NCBI GenBank assembly: GCA_050298535.1
Contig: JBNKUI010000031.1
Span: 72,420-136,419, forward strand
Direction: 5' to 3'
Origin: JABDMH01 sp050298535
GTDB lineage: Bacteria > Bacteroidota > Bacteroidia > Chitinophagales > Saprospiraceae
DNA: 64,000 nt
Shown here piece after piece: positions 49,501 to 59,900 of the stretch (its first letter is position 1; each line of letters starts with the position of its first letter). A program made the position numbers and the translations under genes. A model generated the notes under the pieces. It did not search any database and was not told where the DNA came from. It saw nothing but the letters and a program-made list of their open reading frames with translations.

Positions 49501-51218
49501 TTATCGGTATTCTCCAGCGTGCTGCCTTGGGCCATGGTTACAAAAACATCAATCTGGTCCGTTTCTACTTCTTCTAATACATTAATACTTAAAGCCAGTA
49601 CGGTGAAAGTGGTTATAAAAAACAAAAGCAGACCTCCCACAATCGTGCGTGCAGGATGGCGTAAACTACTTTTCAATAAAACCATATAAATCCTTTCGGT
49701 CCTGGTTTTTACTTTGGATAAATTGAAAACTGAATTTCTTTTTTTGGGAGTGTTGCTCAAGGCTAAAGCCGCAAGAACGGGGATTAAAAGGAGTGCCACC
49801 AGGAGGGACATTATTAAAGTAGAAATAATGGATACCCCTATATTCTTACCAATAATATTGAGCAAGTAATTGCCGAAAAAAATAAAGGGTAGAAAGACCG
49901 TAATCGTGGTGAGTGTGGCCGCTAAAATGGCCTTGGCGACACCGGTCATTCCCTTAGTCACCGCTTCCCGGGTTGTCCTGCCTTCAGAAACCAGGCGATA
50001 GATATTTTCCAGGACCACGATGCTATTGTCTAACAACATCCCCACCGCCAAAGCCATCCCGATCAGCGTAAGACTGTTAATGCTAATATCTGTCGCATAA
50101 AACCAATTGAAGGCAGCCAGAACGGATACCGGAATAGAAACCGCTATGATAGAAATTAAACGCAGGTCTTTAAGAAAAATCCAAAGCACCAAGATAGCCA
50201 GGGAGCCTCCGATCAAGGATAGATTGATGATTTGGTTAATGTTTTCTTCCATTTCATCCGCCCGATTCTGCCGAATCACTACTTCTACATCTTTGGCTCG
50301 GAGTTGCTCATTGAGATTATTAATCAGTTCCTGGCAACGATGCGAAAGGTCAATAATATTGGCTTGAGAGGCCTTGGTTGCGGTCATTGAAATGGCATCC
50401 TTTCCATTGACACGACTGATAGACGTGCCTTCATCCACCCCAAAAGACACTTGTGCCACATCACTCAAAAGGATGGGACCCAGCGCCATGACAATATTTT
50501 CAATGTCTTTTAATGCGGTATACTCGGAAGCGGTGCGAATAAAATATCTTCTCTGGCCTTCATACAAATAACCGGCTAATGTCCGGCTACCCGAATTTTG
50601 ACTAAGCCGCGAACGCACAGTTTGTGGTGTTATATTGTGGGGTTCAGCGGCCGCCTTATCTAGCAGGATCTCGACGTTCTTTTTCCGACCTCCAAAGGCG
50701 CTAATGGAAGCAATGCCATTGAGATTTTCAAAAGCGGGACGTATTTCTTGCTCAGCGATCGTACGCAAACGATCGGTGCCACCGCTACCGCGCACCTCCA
50801 ACTCCAAAAATTGATTGCTCAATTGTTGCAGGTCGATCTTGGACACATTTACGAATAGATCGGCAGGAAGTTGGGTTTTTACCGCGTCTATTTTCTGCTG
50901 CAGTTTGAGAAAAACATATTTGAAGCGCACCCCTGCTTTGAAACTTACCCGAATAAACGCTTGATTGTCCCTGATCCTGGTATCAATCTCTTCTACCCCT
51001 TCCAATGTGCCGATGGCACCTTCTACCGGCATCACTCCCTGCTGCTCTAAATACTCTGGGCTCACAGCCGAGGCTGCCGCTATCTGCACAAACAGCATGG
51101 GCAGCTCGGCATTGGGCAACAATTCAATCTGCAGACGATTGTAGGAAATATATCCCAACAAACTCAGACCGATGAAGATCATGCAAATGGTTACCTTTCT
51201 TTGGATCAGCGATGTCAT
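46518..51218 (-). CDS. RND permease fused to an ABC ATPase domain
   Basis: 1566-residue fusion. Residues about 1-1030 are a complete HAE-1-type RND permease: the first helix, a porter domain, TM4 with GMLLDNSIVVLEN, a second porter half and TM10 with GVIVNNGIIMIDYVN (AcrB Lys replaced). Two more membrane helices follow (about 1035-1085). An ABC domain begins with IEIQNLVKIYN (1102-1112), breaks off, and resumes at 1287 (FKALRGISL). Walker A is GPNGAGKST (1306-1314), then LPQAFG, signature FSGGMKQR, Walker B ILVVDEPTAGLDP and H-loop STHIIED. The 170-residue break contains about four hydrophobic helices. Coupling of ATP hydrolysis to an RND pump is inferred. ATGA overlap with the preceding RND gene and 8-bp overlap with the following permease. 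Confidence 0.9.
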   Translation of the reverse strand: MTSLIQRKVTICMIFIGLSLLGYISYNRLQIELLPNAELPMLFVQIAAASAVSPEYLEQQGVMPVEGAIGTLEGVEEIDTRIRDNQAFIRVSFKAGVRFKYVFLKLQQKIDAVKTQLPADLFVNVSKIDLQQLSNQFLELEVRGSGGTDRLRTIAEQEIRPAFENLNGIASISAFGGRKKNVEILLDKAAAEPHNITPQTVRSRLSQNSGSRTLAGYLYEGQRRYFIRTASEYTALKDIENIVMALGPILLSDVAQVSFGVDEGTSISRVNGKDAISMTATKASQANIIDLSHRCQELINNLNEQLRAKDVEVVIRQNRADEMEENINQIINLSLIGGSLAILVLWIFLKDLRLISIIAVSIPVSVLAAFNWFYATDISINSLTLIGMALAVGMLLDNSIVVLENIYRLVSEGRTTREAVTKGMTGVAKAILAATLTTITVFLPFIFFGNYLLNIIGKNIGVSIISTLIMSLLVALLLIPVLAALALSNTPKKRNSVFNLSKVKTRTERIYMVLLKSSLRHPARTIVGGLLLFFITTFTVLALSINVLEEVETDQIDVFVTMAQGSTLENTDKVVREVESELSGIEEGADVSSRIREEDAVVSLSLKKDFEDINDRSFNEIRAQIEEATRRIGGGTISLSATSSDGEGGGQDLGGMGAMGALMGFGNSQEQILIKGEDYSLLQRVGQDLLYYVQNLSETRSANLSTRGSRPEALLAFDPFTMARNDIVPENIAQALRDFGQETPADVSFKFANEDYNIIVRESETQEMGFQTKSMDDLRELEVTDQQGRIHKMKNISAIRTAQGSDDIRRLNQQKQIELTYAPSRQAEQSKELLDAYKENISTLIAQYPLPPGVAIELVDAQSPLKDFKPLVGAAILLIFIILASVFESLSAPFVLGFSIPLAATGALLALAITGNSLMNANALTGFLILLGVIVNNGIIMIDYVNALRRQGNRKVRALLTAGMHRLRPILITAITTIVAMTPLALGSAEYVGVIGAPFAITVIGGLSLGTALTLIMIPTVYLGLENAIAWFRSLPWWAKCVNIGLFVGGAFLVYFRVDAFLWQLADILLLLFLLPAITYFIQESLKKANEEIVPREVAPHIEIQNLVKIYNRPGRFAREWSGSEAESATGKSARISWGAILKDLIWQLPLLAFLIWFCFDYLESGFWIMVMVLAVYLQILAIWRPLAHRLVTDSRKWWNRVLSIVDSMIFWLSPTLLLIQVSAKWDGWGFAFTLGVIWYMFLFIQQSSNYFYKNDLKIERIKWRLRRFYYRTILMIPFVGKRQTPFKALRGISLDIGTGMYGLLGPNGAGKSTLMRIISGIFDQSYGKIWINGIDTQEKREELQGLIGYLPQAFGSYENMTAWNYLDYQAILKGITNLQIRKERLEYVMTAVNMLDRKNEKIGSFSGGMKQRIGIAEILLHLPRILVVDEPTAGLDPRERIRFRNLLVELSRERIVLFSTHIIEDIASSCNQLAVIDKGEVKYQGSPLEMVDLADGLIWEYLISVEEFSHVGDEQVVVNHIKEGEQIRVRCISQSKPHETAKLVEPVLEDAYLCLLKDIKAEVHE

Positions 51219-54200
51219 CCTTCCACTTTATTTCCTCCGAAATCAATAACTGCATATACGCAGGGAATCACCACCAAAGTCAATAGAGTGGAAGTAACCA
51301 ATCCCCCCACCACAGCCCATGCCATAGGAGCCCGTAAGGAAGCACTTTCACCAAAACCGAATGTAAGCGGCAACAGAGCCAGCACGGTAGTCAGACTTGT
51401 CATTAAAATAGGCCGTATCCGCTGTTGACCCGCCTGGACGATGGCAGCGTATCTTTCAAGGCCTCCCCTTTTCAATTGATTTATCCGATCTACGAGAATA
51501 ATGGCGTCATTCACCGCAATACCTACTAACATAATAATCCCAATGATCGCCATGATATTGAGTGGCATTTGCAGCCAATAGAAGGTAGCAATCGTACCCA
51601 CTACCGCTAATGGAATGGTCAATAATATGGTAAAGGGGTGAAGCAGAGATTCGAATTGCGAAGCCATCACCATGTATACCAAAATGATGGAGAGGATCAA
51701 CGAAAAAGTCAAACTCTGCAATGATTCTTGTCGTCGAGCCTCATCTCCTACTACCGTAATACTGTAGTTTGCCGGCAGCTCAATCTCTTGTAATTGCTTT
51801 CGAGTCTTTTCTGCCAGGAATTCTAAAGGCACTTCTTCGTCTACTTGTGCATAGACTTTCCCAATACGATTTTGGTTGCGGCGATGAATTTCTTTCGCAG
51901 CCGTCGAAGTTCGCAAAGTGGCAATTTCGTTCAGTCGATATAATTTATTACCCCCTTTGATCGGCATACTTTCGAATGCCTTGATACCTTGCAGCGGCAA
52001 CTGCATTTCTATGTCAATCATTTCGCCGGATTGTTCCAACCTACCGACATTCCTCCCTCTTAATTGACCCTGTATTTGTGAAACGACATCATTCATATCC
52101 AGGTCATAGAGTCCCAACTTAAATCGGTCGAAAATAATTTCCACCTCGGGAGCACCTTGCTCGATAGATGTGCGAAGATTCAATAGTTCGGGTATGAGGG
52201 CCATCTTTTCCATAGCCACTTCAGTCAAGGTTTCGATGGTTTCTAAGTCCGCTCCTTTTACTTCCACGATTAATGGTGATTCTTCTGTTCGAAGAATACT
52301 ACTCAGAGAAGATACTTCGGGTGAAAAAGAAAGCTTTACCCCGGGTATCCCACTCATCGCCGCATCAAGAGCGGTAATCACTTTATGGGTTCCCAACCGG
52401 GTACTATCTATCAGGGCAACTTCAAGTGTACCGGTATGTTCTCCCTGAAAAACATTTGCCTGACCTCCTCCCGGATCCGTCTTAGGACCAATATGACTAT
52501 AAATAAATTTAAGATCGTCACCCAATCCATCTTCGATTATTTCTTCCACACTACTGACGGTGGATGCTGTTCGGGCAAGGATGGTTCCCTCCGGCATTTC
52601 TACATCTACCTTAAAGGAATGGGTAGTGGCGCTGGGCATAAATTCAGTGCCGATGGAAGGAAAAATATATACAGCGGCAGTGACTAATAAGCCGGCCAGT
52701 AAAATAACCATCCATCGAAATCTCAAGAGACTCTTAAGTAATCTACCATATCCGGTGATTTGTATAGATTTTGATTTTACCGGTAGGGAGCGCCTCCGGT
52801 AATATCGATGATACAGCATCGGTATCACGAATATGGCGACAAACAAAGACGATAGTAAGGAGAACGCTACGGTCCATGCCTGATCTTTAAATAATTCTCC
52901 GGCAGCATCCTGCAAATAAATCACGGGCAGAAAAACAATAATGGTAGTCAGGGTCGATGCGACAATGGCTCCTCCTACTTCAGCCGTCCCCTTGATGGCT
53001 GCCGTTTTCACGTCCGCTCCCCCTTCATGATTTCTAAAAATATTCTCGAGAACGACTATGGCGTTATCTACCAACATGCCGGCTCCCAGTGCCAATCCAC
53101 CCAGGGTCATGATATTAATGGTCAACCCATTAAAATACATCAAGGAGAAAGTTGCAACGATGGAAATCGGAATGGCAATGCTAATAATTAACGTAGTCCC
53201 TATGCGCTGCAAAAAGAGAAATAAAACAATAACGGCGAGCGCAATACCTATCAATGCCGTCTCCTCCACTTCATCTACCGCATTTTGAATAAAGGTACCT
53301 TGATTAGAAATCACTTCAAATTGGTAACCCGGTAATGCATTCCGAATATCATCCAGTTTTGCAGATACTTCTTCTACGGCCTTTACCGTATTAAATTTAT
53401 TTTCTTTATAAATGGACAACCCTATACAGCGACGACCATTGACACGAACAATGTTTTTAGGATCTTTATTGGTAAAGGTGGTTTCGGCCACGTCCCTCAA
53501 ATATATGGGGGTCTTTTTATCAGAAGTTCCATTTTGCGAGGAGGTGGGAGCGGCATCTGAAGGATTGATATCTGCCTGTCCTTCTTTATATCCCACGATC
53601 AGCTCATTAAAATCATCTTCCGTTTCCAACATTCCGACACCCTTCACAGTATAATTGAATCCAAACTCCTGAACCGTACCCCCTGAAATATTCTGGTTGT
53701 AGCTTTGGATTTTCTGGGCTATTTCTTCCACGGTTATTTGGAAGGCTTCCATTTTATACGGAATAGGCATCACGGCGACTTCCTGCTCGAGTTCACCCGA
53801 AAGAGAAACTTGTGCCACACCTTCTAATCGGACCAATTCATTGCTTAGGTAATTATCAGCAACCTTTCTGATTTCATTCAGATTACTGATTTCCGGATGA
53901 CTAATGCCAATCAACATAATGGGAGCGCTATTGGGGTCATATTGGGTGACACCAATTCGTTCTATTTCACCCCCCTGGTTAAAATCGTTCAGTGATTTTT
54001 GCAGATCGAGAAACGCCTCATCCATGTCCCGATCCCAATTATACTCTACCGTCAGCTGGGCAGAACCAATCCGAACCAGTGATGAAACCTGGGCAACGCC
54101 TGGCTGCCGCATGGTGAGCGCCTCGATCTGCTCTATATATTGTTTTTCAATCTCTTCGGGAGATTTTTCTCCGGCCGTAATTTCAACAAAAAGACGGGGC

Positions 54201-54328
54201 GCATTTATATCGGGCAATAAATCCACTCCCAAGCGGGTGTAAGAAATATATCCCAGAATACAAATGCCCAAAACGGCCATCAAAATAGTGACTGGATACT
54301 CAACCGCAAATCGGGTTAGCTTCTTCAT
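51215..54328 (-). CDS. RND efflux permease (HAE-1 type)
   Basis: 1037-residue inner-membrane RND transporter: first helix after KKLTRFAVEYPVT, two large periplasmic porter/docking halves, TM4 with LALGAGMLVDNAIVVLEN and TM10 with GIAVNDAIILVDRIN. The usual length is about 1020-1050, so it is complete. It forms a pair with the RND-ABC fusion, reminiscent of two-permease systems such as MdtBC. It starts within the ATGA overlap of the upstream membrane-fusion gene. Confidence 0.93.
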   Translation of the reverse strand: MKKLTRFAVEYPVTILMAVLGICILGYISYTRLGVDLLPDINAPRLFVEITAGEKSPEEIEKQYIEQIEALTMRQPGVAQVSSLVRIGSAQLTVEYNWDRDMDEAFLDLQKSLNDFNQGGEIERIGVTQYDPNSAPIMLIGISHPEISNLNEIRKVADNYLSNELVRLEGVAQVSLSGELEQEVAVMPIPYKMEAFQITVEEIAQKIQSYNQNISGGTVQEFGFNYTVKGVGMLETEDDFNELIVGYKEGQADINPSDAAPTSSQNGTSDKKTPIYLRDVAETTFTNKDPKNIVRVNGRRCIGLSIYKENKFNTVKAVEEVSAKLDDIRNALPGYQFEVISNQGTFIQNAVDEVEETALIGIALAVIVLFLFLQRIGTTLIISIAIPISIVATFSLMYFNGLTINIMTLGGLALGAGMLVDNAIVVLENIFRNHEGGADVKTAAIKGTAEVGGAIVASTLTTIIVFLPVIYLQDAAGELFKDQAWTVAFSLLSSLFVAIFVIPMLYHRYYRRRSLPVKSKSIQITGYGRLLKSLLRFRWMVILLAGLLVTAAVYIFPSIGTEFMPSATTHSFKVDVEMPEGTILARTASTVSSVEEIIEDGLGDDLKFIYSHIGPKTDPGGGQANVFQGEHTGTLEVALIDSTRLGTHKVITALDAAMSGIPGVKLSFSPEVSSLSSILRTEESPLIVEVKGADLETIETLTEVAMEKMALIPELLNLRTSIEQGAPEVEIIFDRFKLGLYDLDMNDVVSQIQGQLRGRNVGRLEQSGEMIDIEMQLPLQGIKAFESMPIKGGNKLYRLNEIATLRTSTAAKEIHRRNQNRIGKVYAQVDEEVPLEFLAEKTRKQLQEIELPANYSITVVGDEARRQESLQSLTFSLILSIILVYMVMASQFESLLHPFTILLTIPLAVVGTIATFYWLQMPLNIMAIIGIIMLVGIAVNDAIILVDRINQLKRGGLERYAAIVQAGQQRIRPILMTSLTTVLALLPLTFGFGESASLRAPMAWAVVGGLVTSTLLTLVVIPCVYAVIDFGGNKVEG

Positions 54329-55380
54329 TTCAGTACTTTAACTTTTGATTTATCCCGCAGTGTCTCAAAACCCTTTACCACCAACCGCTCATTTTCTTCC
54401 AGTCCACTGATGACTTCAATCATATTTTCATTCTCAATGCCGGTTTCAATAATCCGTTCAAATGCTGTATTCTCCTTCACCACAAAAACACGCTTGCCCG
54501 CCTGGTCAGAAATAATTATTTCTTTGGGGATGATGATGATATCATCTTTCTGATTGACCTTGATGAGCGTCTTGACAAACATGCCGGGACGAATCAACAG
54601 GTTTGGATTGCTAAACCGAACCTTCGCCAGGTAGGTCCGCGTCTCAACATCAATCGCCGGAGAAATCTCAGTGATTTTACCCACCAGCGTATCATTCGGA
54701 ATACTGTAATTGGTTAGCTGTACGACCTGCCCCTTCTTAATTTCCTGCATGGTATTCTCCGGTAGATTCACATCGATATACATCTTCGAATAATTCATGA
54801 TCTTTCCCAACGGAGCCCCTTGTTCAATTATACTGCTGGGTGTATAGTGTGGAAATTCTACAATCACTCCTGAGATTGGAATATCCATTTTCATTTTCTC
54901 CAATCTTATTTGGGCATTTTCCAATTCATTTCTCGCGTTGGTAACTTCCAGTTCTGCATTTTGAAGTTCTCTTTCGGTCACTCCGCCTTTCTCAAATACC
55001 GATTTCTGCCTGAGGTAGGTCTGTTCGGCCAGCTTCAAGTTCATTTCTTTTGATGCAAGACTAATGGAGTTGACATACTCCCGGTCTTTTATTTCCATGA
55101 ACGGCTGCCCTGCTTTGACACGATCTCCCAATTTGTAGGGACGATTATATTCCGGATGATTTTTTAGATGAAACTCCCCACCCAGTTGGGCCACCATTTC
55201 CATTTCCTGATCCGCCATTGCGTTTCCGGTGGCAATCGTATAGCGAGAAAGCTGATCGGGTTTTATCTCTATGACCGAGACCGGTGCCGCGATATCAATA
55301 CTTGGACTTTGTTCCTCCGGTTGATCGCATGCCAGTATCATCAATAGGGCAATAGCGATTAAGTATATATGATTTTTCAC
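54325..55380 (-). CDS. Lipidated membrane-fusion protein (HlyD/AcrA family)
   Basis: About 351-residue periplasmic adaptor. The signal VKNHIYLIAIALLMILAC gives a lipobox Cys (ILAC|DQPEEQ). The lipoyl/hairpin section (about 60-170) has GDRVKAGQPFMEI, a coiled-coil hairpin with GGVTERELQNAELEV and the second lipoyl half MDIPISGVI; a beta-barrel and membrane-proximal domain follow (RPGMFVKTLI, VVKGFETLRDKSKVKV). It bridges the RND or ABC permeases to the TolC protein. GTG 55380 is chosen because it starts the lipoprotein signal; the frame stays open to 55467, inside the TolC gene. Confidence 0.9.
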   Translation of the reverse strand: MKNHIYLIAIALLMILACDQPEEQSPSIDIAAPVSVIEIKPDQLSRYTIATGNAMADQEMEMVAQLGGEFHLKNHPEYNRPYKLGDRVKAGQPFMEIKDREYVNSISLASKEMNLKLAEQTYLRQKSVFEKGGVTERELQNAELEVTNARNELENAQIRLEKMKMDIPISGVIVEFPHYTPSSIIEQGAPLGKIMNYSKMYIDVNLPENTMQEIKKGQVVQLTNYSIPNDTLVGKITEISPAIDVETRTYLAKVRFSNPNLLIRPGMFVKTLIKVNQKDDIIIIPKEIIISDQAGKRVFVVKENTAFERIIETGIENENMIEVISGLEENERLVVKGFETLRDKSKVKVLK

Positions 55381-55417
55381 AATAGAATGTTTTTCTAAAT
55401 TAAATCTTAAGTATGCT

Positions 55418-56917
55418 CTACTCGCGCTCCAGGGCCAGCGAAACGGGTTCTTGTTTCTCCCAGTCATACAGGGTCAATATTTTCAAATCAAGCAATTGAC
55501 TTTTATAATTGATGAGGGCCTGGGCTAATTCTATTTTCTTACTGGACAATTGGGTTTGAAACTGATTCAACTCAATACCGGTCAAATCACCATTGAGATA
55601 TCTTTCTAGATTGATATCATAGGTGCGCTCTGCATTTTCTACATTCTTTCTGGCAATTTCGATACGAGGCATCTGCGTTTGCACACTACGAAAAGCACTG
55701 CGGATATCCATCCGGATGGCTTGCTGATCTTGTTGGAGATCCAGTCTTTGACTTTTCATGGAAACCTCCACCGCTTGAATCCTTTCATTGCGTTCACCCC
55801 AATCCCAGATCGGGAGATTGAGTGATATGCCAACACTGGGATTACTGGTGGGCGATTGATAGATATCGTTGAGCACTTCGTTGTCACCAAATATTCCCAA
55901 GGTCAATTGAAGATCGGCCCGGAATTCATTCATGGACTTTGTCCTTTCCAGTTCAAAGAATGATTTTTCAATTTCAATTCTCCGCTGCCGCAACTCTAAT
56001 CGGGAATTCAAGGCATATTCCACCGCTTTTTCTAAATCAACCATGACCGGCTGGGCCTCCAATTCTGTCACTAACTGAATATCCTCATCCAGATCCATCC
56101 CAATTTCCCGTTTGAATTGTTCTTCTGCATTGGCCAGTGCAAGCTCATTGTCTTGAATCGATAGCTGGGCATTCGCAAAATTCAATTCTGCCTGGTATAA
56201 TTCTTCCCGGGCCAGTAAATTAGCTTCCACTTTAATTTTTACTATTTCGTAATTGTTGGAAGTATTTTCCAGTTCATCCCGGGAAATGTCCAGGTTCAGC
56301 TGGGCCAAGTACACATCAAAAAATTGACTGGTGATCGTCTTCTCTAAATTGAGTCGCTGAATGGCATAATTCAAATTTGCATTTTCATAGTTGAGTTGTA
56401 ACTCGTCTAACGCCATTTGCCGACGGTTGTAGGTGAATAATGGCTGATTGAAAGAGATGTACAAATTGTTAGAAAATGCCTTATTTGAATTTTCACTAAA
56501 GTTTTCGATAGCCGTCTGATTGTTTCGCCAACCGAAGACGTTGTATAAACCGACCGTGCCCCCGGTGCTCAAGATGGGCTGCTCCACTTGAAAGGTTCCC
56601 CGGGAAAAAGTCTCTGTGTTAGTAAACCACTGCGAGAATTGATTGTCAAACCTTCGGCTGTTACTAAAACTAAAAGGCTCCAGCGTCAGTGAAAATCGAG
56701 ATTTCAAAGAGGCTCTCTCTGCTCGCAAATTGTGCTGATACTGTTCCACAGTGAACAATGATTGCTGGATGGAAGGACTACCGGATTCAGCAATTTCCAT
56801 GGCACGCTGCAAGGTCATCGGTGTCTGAGCCAGCATGGAAGTATTGCCTAATAAACATAGTCCCATTATGCCGAAAGGGAATAGGCTTAGCAAGTCAACG
56901 ATTAGTAGTCTATTCAT
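55418..56917 (-). CDS. TolC-family outer-membrane factor
   Basis: 499-residue outer-membrane channel protein. Signal peptide with cleavage near SMLAQ, then two OEP repeats with long coiled-coil helices: TLQRAMEIAESGSPSIQQ, the second repeat after VDLEKAVEYALNSRLELRQRR, and a C-terminal helix of the GIELNQFQTQLSSKKIELAQ type. It is placed between the ABC permease and the membrane-fusion gene, 20 bp after the former. It provides the exit duct for the composite exporter. Confidence 0.92.
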   Translation of the reverse strand: MNRLLIVDLLSLFPFGIMGLCLLGNTSMLAQTPMTLQRAMEIAESGSPSIQQSLFTVEQYQHNLRAERASLKSRFSLTLEPFSFSNSRRFDNQFSQWFTNTETFSRGTFQVEQPILSTGGTVGLYNVFGWRNNQTAIENFSENSNKAFSNNLYISFNQPLFTYNRRQMALDELQLNYENANLNYAIQRLNLEKTITSQFFDVYLAQLNLDISRDELENTSNNYEIVKIKVEANLLAREELYQAELNFANAQLSIQDNELALANAEEQFKREIGMDLDEDIQLVTELEAQPVMVDLEKAVEYALNSRLELRQRRIEIEKSFFELERTKSMNEFRADLQLTLGIFGDNEVLNDIYQSPTSNPSVGISLNLPIWDWGERNERIQAVEVSMKSQRLDLQQDQQAIRMDIRSAFRSVQTQMPRIEIARKNVENAERTYDINLERYLNGDLTGIELNQFQTQLSSKKIELAQALINYKSQLLDLKILTLYDWEKQEPVSLALERE

Positions 56918-56937
56918 TATTGAATCATTTTATTACA

Positions 56938-59900
56938 TCAATCCATTTTGACCAATTTGATAGCGTCGGCAAAAATGGCGCGTAGTTTAGTTTCGTTGGT
57001 TAAGGAAATGGTGATCGTATCGGATGAAAAAGTATAATCTCCCAAAGAGGTCCAGCCCGCTGGACTCTGCCTACTTAATTCTATGGTGGGTCGGTCTGTG
57101 CCATTTTGGTGAGGGATCGTAAATTGATAGCTACCCTTCGTGTCCCGATTCCAATCAAAGGAATCATCCTTATATACATGGTAGTACACTTCATACTGAC
57201 CGGGCTCCGCCAGAGGAATTTTCCATGAAGCCACCTTAGACCCATCACCCGCTTTTATATAAAATGCAGATCGGATAAAATCTCCAAAGAATTCGTCACT
57301 GGTCGTGGCCGTCCAATTCAAGGGAGGGCGCCAGACCCGAGTACCTTTGTATTTAAATCCTTCTTCCTCATTTGGCCTTAGCCATTTTCGCAATCGACTT
57401 ACTTCTTCAAAGTGCGTAAAGTCAAAATTAGGATCCTCATTGTCCACAATGATCTCGCCTTTATTTACCAGTACCAGTGGTTCGGCAATGATGGACTCGT
57501 CAGCAACCGCATTCCTGGCATTACTCTTACCAATCTGATCAAAGCTGTATTCTATCTGATTGGGAAGATTCCCTGAGCTCAGGGTATTAAATCGGATACC
57601 CGTGGGTTCCTCCGAAGTCAAATAATAGACTTCCTTAGTTTGTCCAGGCTCCAAATACAGCAGATTTTCTGTGTCTTCACCCGGTGTTAATGTAGCTTTA
57701 ATGACTCCTTCAGTAGATCCCTCATTGGTTGCCTGAAAACCTACCCGGACCATTTCCTTGCTTCCCGCGAAAACGGTTTCTGCGATGGGTGTACTAAATC
57801 GATAGCGGGACAGTTGGATTTCATTGAACCATTTGTTCATATGGTCGGACAAGTCGACGCCAAATTCACGTTGCAGTCTTTCATTAAAATGATCGAAGGG
57901 AAGGTTCTGAAAACGAAATTCTACTAATAAATCTCCAATAAAATCACGAAACTGTTCCGCATTAGCCTTAGCTTCTATCAAAGAAAACAAGGTCTCACCT
58001 TTCAATTCGATGACATTATCTATCAATTCTTTATTTTCCTGAAGATTCAGTATTTCGGCAAAGGCCTTTTCCTGTAGCACCATATTCGCTAATTCGTTCT
58101 GGGTACTTCCGCTATTTCGCCGCACCCAATCCGGCCCTTCATTTTCCACACCTCTGAGATAGGACTCAAACACCCGATTTAGCACCGGCCATTTATCCGA
58201 CTCCAGATTGTTGCACATCTCATAAAATTGCACAAATTGGTAATATGGATTGATCGACTCATTCACCACAGTACCTTGTATCGTAGAGTTAGTCTCGACA
58301 TTCTTGAACTGGTAAAACTGATCTAAGAATTGATTTAACACCATTATTTGCATTTCCTCGGGTGTCTTGCTTCGGTTATTTCGCCAATTCCTCTGCCTTT
58401 TTACAGAGCCATTAAAATCATTTCTTCTATTAAACAAACCCTTTTCCGGAAAGTATAATAACCCCGGTTGATTATTCTGATGAATGGAAGTCCAGGTGCG
58501 ATCATAGGATTTAAAATCTCCGGGCACTTCGACAATAGAAAATTCCTCAAAGGGATATTTTAAATCTGATCTGCGTTCAAAATCACGCAACCGTTCTAAA
58601 ATGATGGAAGGTAAGGTGTCTCGTATATCAGCCAATGCATCTTTAAAATAATCATGCCCTTCTATGTGATAGACTGAGAACTCCAGGCTGTCTACGTTCA
58701 AACTTAGCTTTTTGTAATTTCCGATAGAAAGTGACAACTGGGGCAATGCATGATCCAGTTCAAATGTATAGTGGTCGGCAGCCGTTTCATGACGCTCACC
58801 CATCGAAACGGGAAGTAAGCCAGGAAGTGTCTCTACGCTCAAGGTATAATCTATAAAGTCTTTGTGAAACCAGGATGCACTTTCTGTACTGTATCCTACC
58901 CCCGATTGGAGATACCACCGTGCCTCAGGAGTCAGCAGTAAAAAATCAGGCTCCAAATAGACATGTCTCCTACCGATGTCAAATAGATATTCATCGGGCC
59001 TTTCGTATTTGTGCTTCGGGTCCACATCTATGAACAATGCATCCGCATCAATACGGCCGGCATAGGTGACGTTGAAATGAACATCTTTACCGGAAGGCAT
59101 AATGCTGTCAAACTTTACGAATAACAGATGCAGCTTCCGATTAAATTCTACCGGCTGGTCATCCGCTGTAATACGGATTACTTCTAAACCAGGATTTAAA
59201 TTAAAAACGAATGCGTCACTTTCTGTTTTACTCACACCGGATATCCGGGACTCCACACGTATTTCATCCTCAGCTTGTGTCAGTAAAATTTCATGCGCAT
59301 TAATATCAAGCTGAGCAAAAGCGAGGTACTCATTATTTAAAGCGATCATGCGCTCGGGCGTTTCCATGCTCGTTTCGAATCGACTCAAATGATGGTATCC
59401 CAAATACACAGCCGCTCCGATAAATCCCACAGCACAAATCGCCGACAGCGTATTGTGAATCCATGACTGGCGCAGTCTTTTTAACAAGAGAATGGATATC
59501 GATATGAATCCCAAACCAAAGCACATATACATACCCCGCAGCGTCCCTATCGTTTCCCAATCGCCAAAACCCGTGATTTGAGAATGAAACATGGGCATGT
59601 AAAACGCCATATAATCGAAGAGATAATTAAATGAAGTCTTCAGATATATGATACTGGAAAGAATGTAACCGATTAACAACACAAAGGTCAGCGCCTGGTT
59701 ACGAATGATACTCATTATAAAGGAAGACAAGCCTATAATAAATACCAGCGTAGGCACGGAGATCAACAGGGGATAATAAAGAAAAGCAGGCCAATCGATA
59801 TATGTATCCTTGGCCAGTGCATTAAATACTAGACTCAATAACAGCGCTACTACATTCACCAAAAAAAAGATGGACAAAAGACTCCAAAATTTGCCCAGCA

